This document shows positions 33,590 through 44,462 of a stretch of 64,000 bases of DNA, piece after piece. The DNA comes from Muscardinus avellanarius. Its lineage: Eukaryota > Chordata > Mammalia > Rodentia > Gliridae. The position numbers and the translations under genes were made by a program. Location of the stretch: positions 28,085,070 through 28,149,069 of the forward strand of contig OY726569.1 in NCBI GenBank assembly GCA_963383645.1, given 5' to 3'. A model generated the notes under the pieces. It was not told the DNA's origin, did not search any database, and was given only the letters and a program-made list of their open reading frames with translations. The stretch's first letter is position 1. Every line of letters starts with the position of its first letter.

Positions 33590-34015
33590 TAAACATAAGA
33601 CGTGAAAACTAGAAGACCACATAGAAGAAAAGCTTCATGACACTGATTTTACCAATGAGTTTTTGGATATGACACCAAAAGAACAAGACACAAAAGCAAA
33701 AATAGACAATACAATTGTATCAAACTAAAAAGCCTCTGAACAGCAAAGAAGCAATTTATGCAATGGAAAAAATGCTTGAAAACTGCAAATCTGATAAAAG
33801 ATTAATATCCAAAATATATGAGAAACTTCTGTAACACCGAAGCATAAAAGCAACCTGGTTAGTAAACAGCCAAGGAACCAACAGGTGTTTGAAAAGGGAT
33901 TCAATATCAGTAGCTATCAGGGGAAAAGAAATAAAAACTGCAATGATAGGCATCATATATAAAAGTAAATGTGGATTAAATGTAAAATGGTGCAGCTGCT
34001 ATAGAAAGCATTATG
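33590..34015 (+). mobile_element. Old L1 ORF2 fragment
   Basis: ACACCAAAAGAACAAGACAC and AAACTAAAAAGCCTCTGAAC are typical of old L1 ORF2. Many stops. Confidence 0.65.
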
Positions 34016-34479
34016 GAGGCTCCTCAATTATGCTTGAGAATTTTAACTCTGTTCTTAGTAAATAATAGAATAATTAGTCAGAAACTCAGCCAAGATACAG
34101 CGTACCTGCCCAACACTATCAACCAATTTGGTCTTACTGGCATACATGGATCATGCCACTCAACAACAGCAACAGAAACTACATAAAGCAATACTTAAGT
34201 TGATAACAGTATATGTTTATATTATAAAAAAGAATGAAGTCTCAAATCTATAATTCACTCCCTCTTTGGATGTGTTCCCAGTAGTGCCCTACACAGAAAA
34301 GAAAAAAATCCCAGCAATCCAAGAAATTCTTCTCTGTGTTGAGTTTAGGCAAACAGTATTTTTGTTATTACTGCTCTAGGAACTCAGCTAAAATTGTTAT
34401 GCCTTTTGCAACTTATATTGCTCTCCTGTGCTCAAATAGGATCTCACCTATGCTCCTATGATCAAAATATTAAGTTATG

Positions 34480-35310
34480 ATCAATTTTACAAAACTGCAC
34501 TGAGATTCCATCTAATCCCAATTACAATTGCAATCATCAAGAATTCAGAAAACAATAAATGCTAGTTAGAATGTGGTGAAATAGGAACTCGGGCACACTG
34601 TTGGCGGGATTGCAAATTAGTGCAGCCACTACGGAGACCAGTATGGAGGTGTCTCAGAAAACTGATAATGGATCCACCATATGATCCAGCTGTACCACTC
34701 CTGGGTATCTTTCAAAAGGAAATGAGATAAAAATATTATAATGATATATTCATGCATATTCATGTTTATAGCAGCACAATTGACAATAGCGAAATTATGA
34801 AACTAACCTAGGTGTTCATCAACAGATGAATGGATTACAGAATTATGGGATATACACACAATGGAATTTTACTCAGCAGTAAAGAACAAAATTATATTGT
34901 TTGCAGGAAAATTGATGGACTGGAGAACATTATGTTAAGGAAATTAGCCATTCACAGAAAGTGAAGGGTCATAGGTTTTCTCCCATATGTGGAAATTAGG
35001 GAGTACTCAAGATACCAGAGGGCGTTTAGATAATCGAGAAGAGACCCGTGGATTGACGGAGGGGTCCGGAGGAGGGTGTGGTGAGGAGGAAGAACTCATG
35101 AGGGAAACACTTTCACCGACATATTGTACATATGTGAAACGACCAGTGCCAAAATGCCAACCCCAGTATCCTGTATGGGGAAGGGGCGGTAATGGGGAGA
35201 GAATGGGGCCAAGCTCACCGAGCACTGTGTACCTATCACCCTAAAGTACATTCTTATGTGAGGCTACAATGCACCAATAAAAGTGTATTTAATAAAAGAA
35301 AAGAAGAGCT
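34480..35310 (+). mobile_element. 5'-truncated L1 with 3' UTR
   Basis: Broken ORF2 end (TTGGCGGGATTGCAAATTAG) and the 3' UTR ending CTACAATGCACCAATAAAAG plus A-rich tail. A different, older copy than the one at 61-62.4 kb. Confidence 0.82.
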
Positions 35311-35514
35311 AGCCAAAAAATAAATTATAAGGCATCATATATGTGAAACTGAAAATATGTATGTATCAGACTATATGTTAACATATACATGAAAAATAAA
35401 TTCATTTTATGTTTAAAATTATGATCACTTCTATTCTCATCGATTCTGAAAAAGTCATAAACCTTCTTACATAATAATGATCTCAGAGAGGATACAGAAT
35501 CGCTTTGCTCTTTT

Positions 35515-35655
35515 ATCTTCTCCTTTTTTAAATGTACTTTTATTGATGAGTTGTAATCATACAACATAGTGAAGTTTAGCGTGATAGGACACACGCACAC
35601 AGCGCTCGGTGAGCTTCCCCAGGACTCCACTCCACTTCCTCCCCTTTTTCATGAT
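35515..35655 (-). mobile_element. L1 3' UTR fragment, antisense
   Basis: ACTTTTATTGATGAGTTGTA and CAGCGCTCGGTGAGCTTCCC mirror the 3' UTR of the L1 ending at 35310, in opposite orientation, so the two form an imperfect inverted repeat about 200 bp apart. Confidence 0.7.
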
Positions 35656-35659
35656 GATA

Positions 35660-36545
35660 TCGAGATAGCTTTGGTCATTTCACATATGTACATAGCATCG
35701 TTTGAAATGTTTCCTTTGTCAAGTCACCCTTTTCATCTTCTTTTTTAAAATGACTGGTTATGGAGATTATCCGCCACAAAATGAATGCCTTGGTGCCCAT
35801 GCCAAACTATTCCAGGACATTACAGGGAACCTTACAATACGTCTGCAGTTGCCATACCAGGTGGGACCTCACTAACTGTTCAGTGGAGTGACACTATGAA
35901 AGCAGCGTGGCCTTTGACAGTGCGCACTAGACTATGGAAGTCACACCATAGGTCAGGTCTCCTAAGAACGAGTGGGAAGCTTAGATGGAGCCACAACTGT
36001 GGCCAGGCCGTGCACTGGCTGCGACTGGCAGGTGATGAGCCTGTAGGTGCAGAACACAGTGGCTCTGAGGAGCAGAGATCCCTTCCCCTGAAAAGTTGCC
36101 CATTTTCTCTTTACTTTGCGCTGAGTGCATCCCAATTACCAGTGTAACAACACGCAGAAATCTCATTTGAACTGTCAGAAGCATTAGAGTTGGAACACAT
36201 CCAATGATAGTTGGAACACGTCCACTTTTCTGCATTCTATTTGATCTGTGAGAGTGTAAAAATCCATTTTTTCCTGTGGGTGAGTGTAGAGGGAAGTGTA
36301 TCTGAACTCTCCATACTTTCTGCTCAATTTTTTGCAAATCTAAATCTGCTTAAAATAGCCCATCAACTTTTTTAAAAATCAATTTTAATATAGACGCTAA
36401 AAAAGAAAGATCAATGCTATGTACTCCATCTTACAGAAAATATTTATTTCAACTATCTCAGATTATCTTACTTTCCTGCTCTCATCAATTATTTTGTGTG
36501 GACACTTACCCAATTATGCAAGATTTTGCATTTACTATGTAGCTT
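35660..36545. other. Intergenic sequence, no gene confirmed
   Basis: An open frame at 35785-36147 (+) ends shortly after a CACAGTG heptamer at 36055, but its text has no reliable V-gene motifs. Confidence 0.35.
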
Positions 36546-36549
36546 TTTA

Positions 36550-36665
36550 TGTGTGTCTGGTACTGTGGATTGAACCCAGGAATGCTCTATATCTGAGCTA
36601 CACCCTCAGCCCTATTTTATTTTTTATTTGGAACAGGGCTTTGCTAAGTTTGAGGCTGCCCTATA
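36550..36665 (-). mobile_element. Truncated SINE (ID half)
   Basis: GGTACTGTGGATTGAACCCA and TATCTGAGCTACACCCTCAG with part of the reversed B1 half. The remainder is missing. Confidence 0.75.
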
Positions 36666-36749
36666 GAAAGTAGAAATCATTCCTGTTAGGTAAATCAACA
36701 CAAGTCATCTAAATGTGTAGATATATGCATTGGGTAAACTCTCAATTCT

Positions 36750-36915
36750 GACAGCAGTTGAATTATAGTAGATAAGTTAATCAATATTTTAAACCTCTGT
36801 TTTATCATCTGTAATCTGAAAGACATCATAATGATCATCCCATCAAAAGATTCAATAAAAATATCTTTCAAGGGCTTATCTAGCATACTATAAACACCTA
36901 ATAAATTCTTATCGA
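36750..36915 (+). mobile_element. MIR remnant
   Basis: AAACCTCTGTTTTATCATCT and CACCTAATAAATTCTTATCG match the MIR 3' half in order. Confidence 0.55.
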
Positions 36916-36919
36916 TAAA

Positions 36920-38430
36920 TAAATAAGGGGCCAGAAAACATAAATAATTTTCCAATGATCATACATACAGTACATCATAGAAAGAAAGATGAATTTTGAA
37001 TATATGACTATAAAGTTTAAGCCAAGTATTTAAATTTATGACAGCACCAGTTGTATTCTCTGCACACATGCATTGGGAGTAAAGGATGGGCAGAATAGAA
37101 TACAAGTAGAGCGAAAGAGAGAGATCAAGGGACCACTTTGAAACCACAGAACATATATAATGTCTTTATATTGTCAGTTGCACAGATGGCTCTACTGCTC
37201 CCGAGTGTCTGCTGAACCTGAGGGCACAGATCTGATAGATGAGAACCTGGTGTGACATCCGCTAACCTTTGATTGATTTGTTGTCCTAGATCCAGTCCAC
37301 ATCTCTCTGCAGGGTTATAAATGCCATGTTCTTTACAGCTATTTCTCCTTGTACTGATGAAATAGAAAATCATTTCTCTCCTGTCCTGGCACATCCCTGA
37401 TTGTTTACTGTGGTCACAACATCTTTCCTTTTACTACACCAACGTTTGGGAAGTTTTTTCCTTAGTCTCAGGACAATTGTTTAAGCCAATTGATAAGAAA
37501 GAGGAGATTAAGGATCCTAGCTAGATGTTTCCACTATTCAGCAGCTGAAACCGTATTTAAATGAAGGTGGTTCTTTTTTTTAATACAAATGTTTTATTGA
37601 AAATAAATGTTATACATTTAAACTGTACTTGATGCCCTCTCCTCTCCCCTGCCCCCGTTTTCCCTTCCCCCCCTCCCACCAATGATTGTCCAGGGTAACC
37701 ATGCCATATTCATACTTTTACACATATTCGGATGTAGACCCTCATTAATCAAGTTCAGCCTTCCTCCTCTCCTATCTCTCCATTCTGGCAGTTTGCTCCT
37801 GTCTGTGTGAGCTTCCTTTTGCTAAAACCTCATTCTGCAACAACTTTTCGTGACGCTTCTCTCCCACTTTCACGTTCTGTGGCAGCAGGCTCTTTCCTGG
37901 AAAATCTTATATGGGAATTAGAAAAGGATTGATGTGTACCACATTTTAACACAGTCAGATTGATGGGGCAATATAGGACAGACGAGTTCTATAGGAGACA
38001 GTGATAGAAACACAAATCAGAATGAGATCTAGAGCTGAGCTGGGAGATACTGGGCAAGAAAGGATAAAAGACACTTATGCATCTCATAAATGCCCTATTT
38101 CTGTGTTTGGGGTCTGTGATTGCAGGCACAACAGAGAATATATAAGGTCCCAAGCAAAGACATATGGGGCCTTGGAGATGCTGGTACCGCGAGAGCTCCT
38201 GTTTTCCTCAAACGTACCTTCCTCAGTAGGTGACTCCCTGAAGCACTTCGGCACTGAATGAAGAATTCCCTAAAATTCTTATCCTTTAAAGTCATCTTAT
38301 TCTTTCCCTAATCCATGTCAGATTTTTGGGTACGTGTAGTCCGATATCATATGTCCCAACAAGGACAAGTCCAAGTTCCCCAGTTCAGGTTCCATTCTGC
38401 AGTGGGTGGGAAGCCAGGTCCCACCTGCCT
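36920..38430. other. Intergenic sequence, possible antisense L1 3' UTR near 37.6 kb
   Basis: 37580-37700 has a TTTTATTGAAAATAAATG start and a long polypyrimidine tract, like a reversed L1 3' UTR (low certainty). Nothing else recognised. Confidence 0.35.
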
Positions 38431-38439
38431 CTCTCAGGG

Positions 38440-38724
38440 GATGAACGTTTGCACTCTCAAGTTCCTGCGCCATAGCCCAGCCCTTCCCGAGGTCAGCATC
38501 AGTCACCCCAGACCTTACAGCCACACCTCAGCAGCTAAGAAAAATATAGTGTAGGATTCAAAGCTTCCCTTCCAAAGAAGGGACTTGGTGATTCAAGGAT
38601 GCACGCATTTGGTGACGAATGACATGAAGAGTTGATCAATTGTTCTAGACACTACGTCCAGCTGCCTGAACCTTCCCAGAGTGAACCAGAGAGATGCCAC
38701 TGTACATGGCTGCGCTCTGAGAGG
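38440..38724 (+). pseudogene. TRAV26: TRAV26-family V-exon relic
   Basis: A V exon that has lost its open frame but not its alignment. One frame from 38516 to 38713 reads Y-S-H-T-S-A-A-K-K-N-I-V-stop, then K-L-P-F-Q-R-R-D-L-V-I-Q-G, T-N-D-M-K-S-stop, S-S-C-L-N-L-P and R-D-A-T-V-H-G-C-A-L-R. This parallels the TRAV26 order C-N-H-S...W-Y-R-Q-L-P-S-Q-G-P..V-I-H-G...T-N-E-M...S-S-T-L-I-L-P...R-D-T-A-V-Y-Y-C. Codons from first to second Cys: 65, where human TRAV26 has 66. The first Cys is now Tyr (TAC, 38516-38518), the core Trp is TAG (38552-38554) and a second stop TGA is at 38633-38635. The second Cys TGC (38711-38713) survives. No leader exon was identified. Family assignment is from memory of human TRAV26. 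Confidence 0.78.
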
Positions 38725-38763
38725 CACAGAGTGACAGATGAGGCTGCTCTGTGTAATATCCCC
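38725..38763 (+). promoter_or_regulatory. Decayed RSS of the TRAV26 relic
   Basis: CACAGAG (sixth base changed) at 38725-38731, 23-bp spacer, degenerate nonamer AATATCCCC at 38755-38763. Confidence 0.6.
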
Positions 38764-38873
38764 ATGAAAAAAAGTGGATGGCAGCCTGGGAAGGCAGAGG
38801 AAGAAATGCACACACACAAAAAAAAAAATGTTCCCAGGGAAAAATTGCTTTTTTTTTTTTATCATTTTCTTTC

Positions 38874-38921
38874 CTCCTCCTCCTCCTCCTCCTCCTCCTC
38901 CTCCTCCTCCTCCTCCTCCTT
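38874..38921 (+). repeat. (TCC)n microsatellite
   Basis: About 15 TCC units, followed by a short TTTC run. It sits at the tail side of the minus-strand SINE that follows. Confidence 0.97.
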
Positions 38922-38947
38922 TCTTTCTTTCTTTATTCTTTTTATTT

Positions 38948-39130
38948 TTTTGGTGGTACTGGGGTTTCTGGAAACCCTTCTACCTCCGGGCTATACTCCC
39001 AGACCTATTTTATATTTTTATTTTGAAAAAGGGTCTCTGAAGCCAGCCACGCTGGCTTCAAACCTGCGCGATCCTCCTGTCTCCAGCTCCCAAATGCGGG
39101 GATTACAAGCGTGCACCACCACGCCCGACT
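38948..39130 (-). mobile_element. B1-ID SINE
   Basis: TGGTGGTACTGGGGTTTCTG (ID half) to CACCACGCCCGAC (reversed B1 start). Confidence 0.92.
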
Positions 39131-39574
39131 CTTTTCTTCTTTTTTTCCTTTGACAAGAAAGCCCAGCTAAGATGGGCTTCTTTATTTTAGTGACCAGCTA
39201 ATAATGATATCAATGATGACATTAAAATATGCCATTTATTTATTATCACTTTCTTTACCAGTAAAAAATACCCAAAATGTTAAGTAATCATGCAATTCAA
39301 GACATCAGGAGAAAACAAGACAAACCTAAGGAAAGCATGAGGATGGTGTGGGCAGGTGTGAAAGCAGAACACTGATAAAGAAAAAGGAAATAGAATTGCA
39401 GGGTACTTTTTACATTTGGGTTCATGAAAAAAATTAGAAAAAATTCTCCGATTGAAGTAATGAAAACTAAGAGAAGACACAAATTAACATAATTTAAAAG
39501 AAAAAATATGGGTGAAAAGAAAATTTTACATAAAATATCATTTTTAACATTTTTATAAAAAATTTTAAAACTTG

Positions 39575-39772
39575 GCCGGGCGTGGTGGCGCACGCTTGTA
39601 ATCCCCGCGCTTGGGAGGCAGAGACAGGAGGATCGCGCAGGTTCGAAGCCAGCCGCGCGCGCTGGCTTAGGAGACCCTGTTTCCAAATAAAAAATGTAAA
39701 AATAGGTCTGGGAGTGTAGCCCAGAGGTAGAAGGGCTTCCAGGAACCCCAGTACCACCAAAAAAAAAAAAAA
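39575..39772 (+). mobile_element. B1-ID SINE, first of a row of three
   Basis: Starts GCCGGGCGTGGTGGCGCACG, tail A13. Target duplication tttaaaacttg at 39564-39574 and 39773-39783. Confidence 0.95.
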
Positions 39773-39805
39773 TTTAAAACTTGACATAATAAAAAAGTAT
39801 ATATG

Positions 39806-40019
39806 AGCCGGGCGTGGTGGCGCACACTTGTAATCCCTGAGCTTGGGAGGCTGAGACAGGAGGATCGCACAGGTTCGAAGCCAGCCTCAGCTACTTAGTG
39901 AGGCTCTCAGCAGCTTAGTGAGACCCTGTTTCAAAATAAAATATAAAATAGGTCTGGGAGTGTAGCCCGGAGGTAGAAAGCCCCTGGGTTCCATCCCCAG
40001 TACAAAAAAAAAAAAAAAA
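39806..40019 (+). mobile_element. B1-ID SINE, second of a row of three
   Basis: Starts GCCGGGCGTGGTGGCGCACA, tail A18. Flanked by agtatatatg at 39796-39805 and 40020-40029. Confidence 0.95.
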
Positions 40020-40029
40020 AGTATATATG

Positions 40030-40241
40030 GAGCCAGACGTGGTGGCGCATGCTTGTAATGCCAACATTTTGGGAGGCTGAGACCAGAGGACCGCGGTTCG
40101 CAGACAGCCTCAGCTACTTAGTGAGGCCCTTTGCAACTCAGTGAGACCTGATTTCAAAATAAAGAATAAAAAATAGGGCAGGGGGTGTAACTCGGAGGTC
40201 AAATGCCCCTGGGTTCCATCCCCACACCTGCAAAAAAAAAA
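40030..40241 (+). mobile_element. B1-ID SINE, third of a row of three
   Basis: Starts GAGCCAGACGTGGTGGCGCA and differs from the second copy in its B1 half. Flanked by the same agtatatatg at 40020-40029 and 40242-40251. Confidence 0.94.
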
Positions 40242-40399
40242 AGTATATATGCCTATTTGTGTGCATACAGATAGAAATATAATTTCTCATTTTGATGTAT
40301 TAATTTATATTTTATTTCTCCTTAAGTTTCTCCTTCTTTCTTCTTTTCTAGCAAGTGACATCTCTGTGTTTTAACATGTCTCACAAACAGGAAGCTGCC

Positions 40400-40485
40400 A
40401 GGCTGGAGGTGTAGTTCTGTGGTAGAATGCTTGTCTAGCATTCATAAGACGCTGGGTTCAATTTCCAGCACTGCAAATAAAGAAA
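40400..40485 (+). mobile_element. ID element
   Basis: GGTGTAGTTCTGTGGTAGAA (A box), GCTGGGTTCAATTTCCAGCA (B box), A-rich tail. Confidence 0.85.
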
Positions 40486-40489
40486 GATT

Positions 40490-41515
40490 CCTACGGGGTC
40501 TCCTGGTTTGTTTTGCAAAACCCAGTCTCAATCAGAAATGTGCTGGTTTGTGGAAATAGAAGAGTGGAAAGGGTTGGTGATTAAAAAATACAGGAAGGAG
40601 AAAGCAGCTTCACCAGGAGAAAAGACATGGGACCAGATCACTGTTTCTTGAAAACTCTCTAAGAATGAGCAATATCCACGAGGGGGATAGCTATCTGATG
40701 ATTAGGAGAGTTTCAAGCCTTGCAAGCTTGCCCCATGAACCTGAAGAAATAATTTTTTTCTACTTGGAATACACACCAAACAGAAGTATGTTAGAGCACA
40801 TTGGATAATAGTTTAAACACCAATGAATCCCCCTAAGACGGTCATGTCTGTGCTTCCACTCACAGACTCATGACACTATAGTTTGTCTTGTATTAAATAT
40901 TTAATTCACTTGTATTATTGGAAAGAGTGACAGTTGGCCTGGATTGTCTTTATAATCACATAATCTGTTTCTGGGAGTGTAAGATCTTGACCTGGCCAAA
41001 ACAAATGGGGAAGAACTGGGCCTCAGCTTGGACCTGCAGCCTCACACTGGGTATGTGCACAGAGGCTGCCAAAGACCTTCCCAAGAGGTCAACGGCGTGG
41101 CACAGTCATGCTTCTTTGGGTAGTAGTAAAACTGTTAACTGGTTTTAACAAATTTAGTAAAATGAGGGGTGTTTTCCTTGGAATGAGAAGATTCAATCTC
41201 AACCTTGGATAAAAGTGGGCATATCAGATTTCTCCATTGAAAAGGGCTGTGGTTGAAGGGATAAAGCCACAAGACAACTTGGTATCCACATTACAGACTT
41301 AACTCAGGGAGTAAAAATACTCAGTAGTAGAGTTGAGGAAGTAGATGAAGGGAATGAATATCCACACCTGCCTACAGGGGAAGTGGATGTTAAATTACCC
41401 ATAAAATTCAAAGTAGTTAAAAATATGCATGGGTGGATGTTTCTGTTTTGAGTTCACTTAGCTTGGATTCATATTTATTCTCCTCAATTAAGCATGATCG
41501 GGGGCTGTTACCCTA
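40490..41515. other. Intergenic sequence, no gene seen
   Basis: No repeat or V relic recognised. Confidence 0.45.
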
Positions 41516-41519
41516 TCAC

Positions 41520-41655
41520 TTGCAGAGCTCATCTTTTGACGTGACTCACCTGGGAGTATGGTTAAAGATTGTGTCAATAGGGCCTGGGACCTTCATTCAT
41601 AACAAGCTCCCATGTGACATCGATGCTGCATGTCCGCTGACCTCTCCGTGCAAGG
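41520..41655. mobile_element. Possible MER5-type hAT transposon remnant
   Basis: CATAACAAGCTCCCATGTGA then TCGATGCTGCATGTCCGCTG resembles non-autonomous hAT (MER5) elements. Orientation not assigned. Confidence 0.4.
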
Positions 41656-41704
41656 TTCATGTTGAGCGGCAGTAGGCAAGGTAGATAAATGTGTCCAGTA
41701 GGTA

Positions 41705-41900
41705 AGGTAGTTAAATGTGTCCATTCTTTAGCCACACTGCCTGGATTAGAAGCCTGGCTCTGCTGCTTACTAGGTATTGGGGAGATTAATTAACTCCTCT
41801 CTCTTTCATCATCTGAAAATTTGGAATGATACTACTTCTGGGTGTTACTAGCAGGACTCAATGAATTGATCATAAAGTGTTCAGAAGAGTCAGTTAGTTG
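41705..41900 (+). mobile_element. MIR SINE
   Basis: CACACTGCCTGGATTAGAAG, CTGGCTCTGCTGCTTACTAG, CATCATCTGAAAATTTGGAA and AGGACTCAATGAATTGATCA follow MIR order closely. Confidence 0.82.
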
Positions 41901-41934
41901 TATATTTAGTTCATCACATTTTACCAGATCAAGA

Positions 41935-42100
41935 CAGGAGGATGATGATTCACGGACAGCCTCCGCTACTTAGCGAGGCCCTCTGCAACTCAGCGAGACC
42001 CTGTTTCAAAATGAAGAATTAAAAAATAGGGAAAATAGGGCTGGGGTGTAGCTTGGAGACGGAATGCTCCTGGTTTCCATCCCCAGTACCAAAAAATAAA
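41935..42100 (+). mobile_element. 5'-truncated B1-ID SINE
   Basis: Starts within B1 (AGGAGGATGATGATTCACGG). ID half GGTGTAGCTTGGAGACGGAA. Confidence 0.88.
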
Positions 42101-42424
42101 TGATCTATGTGCTCTGACTCAGTAGGCTACTTTGTATACTAGTTGTTTTTAAAGGGACAGGTAACTAATTTGGGGATTTTGTGTAGGTGTCCCACATTTT
42201 CACACAGCCCTTGCTACAGAGCAGTGTATCGTGTCCCCTGGCACTTTGGATGCACGTGCCTGATGGCGGTAATGCATTCTTGGTTTTCTGGATCGATCTA
42301 GCTGGTGAGGCCTTTTGCTAAGTTCCTCATGAAGAGGAGCAGAGCTGGACTTCAAGGATCGTTGAAACACAGTGTGCTTTGTATACATAACATCCAGGTA
42401 TCCTCAGGACCTATCCATGAAACA

Positions 42425-42555
42425 GGTCACGTAAGCCACATTTTACTGACCACGAAACTATTACACGAGCGGGCTAAGTAAATTTTTCCATGCAACCTGG
42501 CTAGTAAATGACAATGACGGAATTTGAATCTAGGTTTGTCTGATTCCATTATCAA
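42425..42555 (-). mobile_element. MIR remnant, antisense
   Basis: On + strand: CACATTTTACTGACCACGAA, CCTGGCTAGTAAATGACAAT, TTTGAATCTAGGTTTGTCTG, the reversed MIR core. Confidence 0.7.
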
Positions 42556-42559
42556 GTCA

Positions 42560-43285
42560 TGTGGGCAAAATTTATCAGCCTTCCACCAAACGTTTTAAGA
42601 GTTTTAAATACTTTTAAAAGCTTTCCGTATCATAAATGTTTAACATTCAATGTCCACCTGCTCTGATGGGTCCTGAGAGCCCTTGAGGAGTTTTGGGTGC
42701 TGAGAGGGGGCTTTCACAGAACTGCCACCTTCAGCTCCGGCTCTCACCCCTCACCAGCTTCAGGGCTGCAGAGGAGGACTGGAGTGGGGGAGAGTTGTCC
42801 ACGTGGCCAGAGGCTCTCAGCAACACGTGCTTCTAAGAGACTTGGAGCGGTGGTTGGTGGTTCTACCTAAGTTCTGAGACATGGGGGAATATGCACGGGG
42901 TGATAACTGAGCCCTTTCCTCCCTGGCCTGGCATCCAAAGGGCTGTTCTATTCTTGCTGCCCACTGAACTCCTCTGAGTGTAAAGCTCCAAATCTTTGTT
43001 GGACCACCTCTCCAAGCCATGGATAAAGTCTCACTCAATGGCTTTATCTTTTTAAGCATGTTTATCTTAAAAATTGCTTCAATTGCTTTAATCTGATCTG
43101 TCACTGGTATCTGCATTGCATGTGTAGCTATATTAGATTAGTAACAAATTATTTTCCAGACTGGGACAGTTCAGTGGGACAGTACCCTTGGTTGGGGATG
43201 GAGGGAATTCAGATGAATTTGTGGTCATATAGATTTCTGTGGAGCAACTTTTTAAATAAATCTAAATCAATTCTTTAAAAAATTG
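42560..43285. other. Intergenic sequence, no gene seen
   Basis: A 99-codon minus-strand frame (42817-43116) has no family resemblance. Confidence 0.45.
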
Positions 43286-43289
43286 CTTT

Positions 43290-43400
43290 TGACATTAGCC
43301 CCTCTGGATAGTGGGGAGCTAGAAGGCAGAGACTGTATCTGGTTATACTTACATACCTCAAACCTAGTACAGCGACCAGATCCTAGAGAAACAGCTTGCT
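43290..43400 (+). mobile_element. L2 3' end fragment
   Basis: GAAGGCAGAGACTGTATCTG followed by AAACCTAGTACAGCGACCAG fits the L2 3' end order. Confidence 0.45.
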
Positions 43401-43738
43401 TGGGATATTTCAACTGGGAATAAACTTTTTTTTTTTTTGGCCTGTATACCCATGAGACATATCTCTTCTAGTTATATACCAAGAGAGATAACTGTGCTGT
43501 TTCAGCAGAAGTTTTTTTTAACTCTTCTTTTAATAGATGATTACAGATTGGTCTTTTTTATAATGAGCATATTTGTGAGAAAGACAAGAGAAACATTTCT
43601 TCAACAACTGATCAAAGCTGGTAGTAATTCCATTTAACCTTCACCATGAATAGCTGAATAGTATGAGAGCTTTGTCATGGATCCTGAATATAATAGATCC
43701 TCATGAAAAATGATGAGAAATCAAGTTAACTTTTTCTT

Positions 43739-43779
<41 letters not shown>
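43739..43779 (+). repeat. (GA)n microsatellite
   Basis: About 20 GA units directly against the 5' start of the next SINE. Confidence 0.97.
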
Positions 43780-43780
<1 letters not shown>

Positions 43781-43980
43781 ACCAGGCGTGGTGGCGCACG
43801 CTTGTAATCCCAGCATTCAGGAGGCTGAGACCGGAGGATCGCGGTTCGCAGACAGCCTCAGCTACTTAGTGAGGCCCTCTGCAACTCAGTGAGACCCTGC
43901 TTCAAAATAAAGAATAAAAAATAGGGCAGGGGCTGTAGCTCGGAGGCTGAATGCCTCTGGGTTTCATCCCCAGACCCGGA
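43780..43980 (+). mobile_element. B1-ID SINE with expanded purine tail
   Basis: Starts CACCAGGCGTGGTGGCGCAC. ID half GGCTGTAGCTCGGAGGCTGA. Its tail is the tetranucleotide repeat that follows. Confidence 0.93.
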
Positions 43981-43982
43981 AA

Positions 43983-44046
<64 letters not shown>

Positions 44047-44096
44047 AGGAAGGAAGGAAGGAAGGAAGGAAGGAAGGAAGGAAGGAAGGAAGGAGA
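43981..44096 (+). repeat. (GAAA)n then (GGAA)n tail repeat
   Basis: About 15 GAAA units changing into about 12 GGAA units: a 115-bp purine-only stretch grown from a SINE tail. Confidence 0.97.
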
Positions 44097-44209
44097 AAAC
44101 GATGAGAAAGTGTGAAAGTTCAGTAGCACTTGAGGGAACAGAGCATGGCAAGAAACGAACAAAAGTCACATTACTTGGACAGTCATCCTTCCAAACCATA
44201 TCATCAACT

Positions 44210-44395
44210 TTGACACGTGGTGGTGGTGCATGCCTGTAATCCTTGTACTTGGGAGGCTGAGATAGGAAGACGAAAGGTTTGAGGCCAGCCTCAGCAACTT
44301 AGTAAAACCCTGTATCAAAACAAAAAATAAAAATAAAAAAAGGGCTGGGAGCATAGCTCAGAATTAGAATGCCCCTGGCTTTAATCCCTAGTCTC
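44210..44395 (+). mobile_element. Diverged B1-ID SINE
   Basis: GACACGTGGTGGTGGTGCAT start, GGCTTTAATCCCTAGTCTCT near the end of the ID half. Confidence 0.85.
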
Positions 44396-44417
44396 TGCCT
44401 GCCTGCCTGCCTGTCTG

Positions 44418-44460
<43 letters not shown>
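44396..44460 (+). repeat. (CTGC)n-(CA)n compound microsatellite
   Basis: Three to four CTGC-type units and about 21 CA units at the SINE tail. Confidence 0.95.

Positions 44461-44462
<2 letters not shown>

Noticed and set aside
35785..36147. 120-codon frame with a CACAGTG at 36055
   Set aside because: No Cys-Trp-Cys pattern in any frame and no nonamer at 23 bp. A very old V relic cannot be excluded but is not supported.
38632..39153. Long plus-strand frames through 38.6-39.15 kb
   Set aside because: They join part of the TRAV26 relic, a (TCC)n repeat (poly-Ser or poly-Pro) and a reversed SINE; not a gene.
42360..42400. CACAGTG near 42367
   Set aside because: Neither a V exon nor a nonamer is present; likely chance.
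42817..43116. 99-codon minus-strand frame
   Set aside because: No homology, splice context or codon pattern that supports a gene.
43858..44199. Minus-strand frames with repeating S-F-L-P or S-F-F-L units
   Set aside because: Read through the (GAAA)n/(GGAA)n repeat and a SINE.
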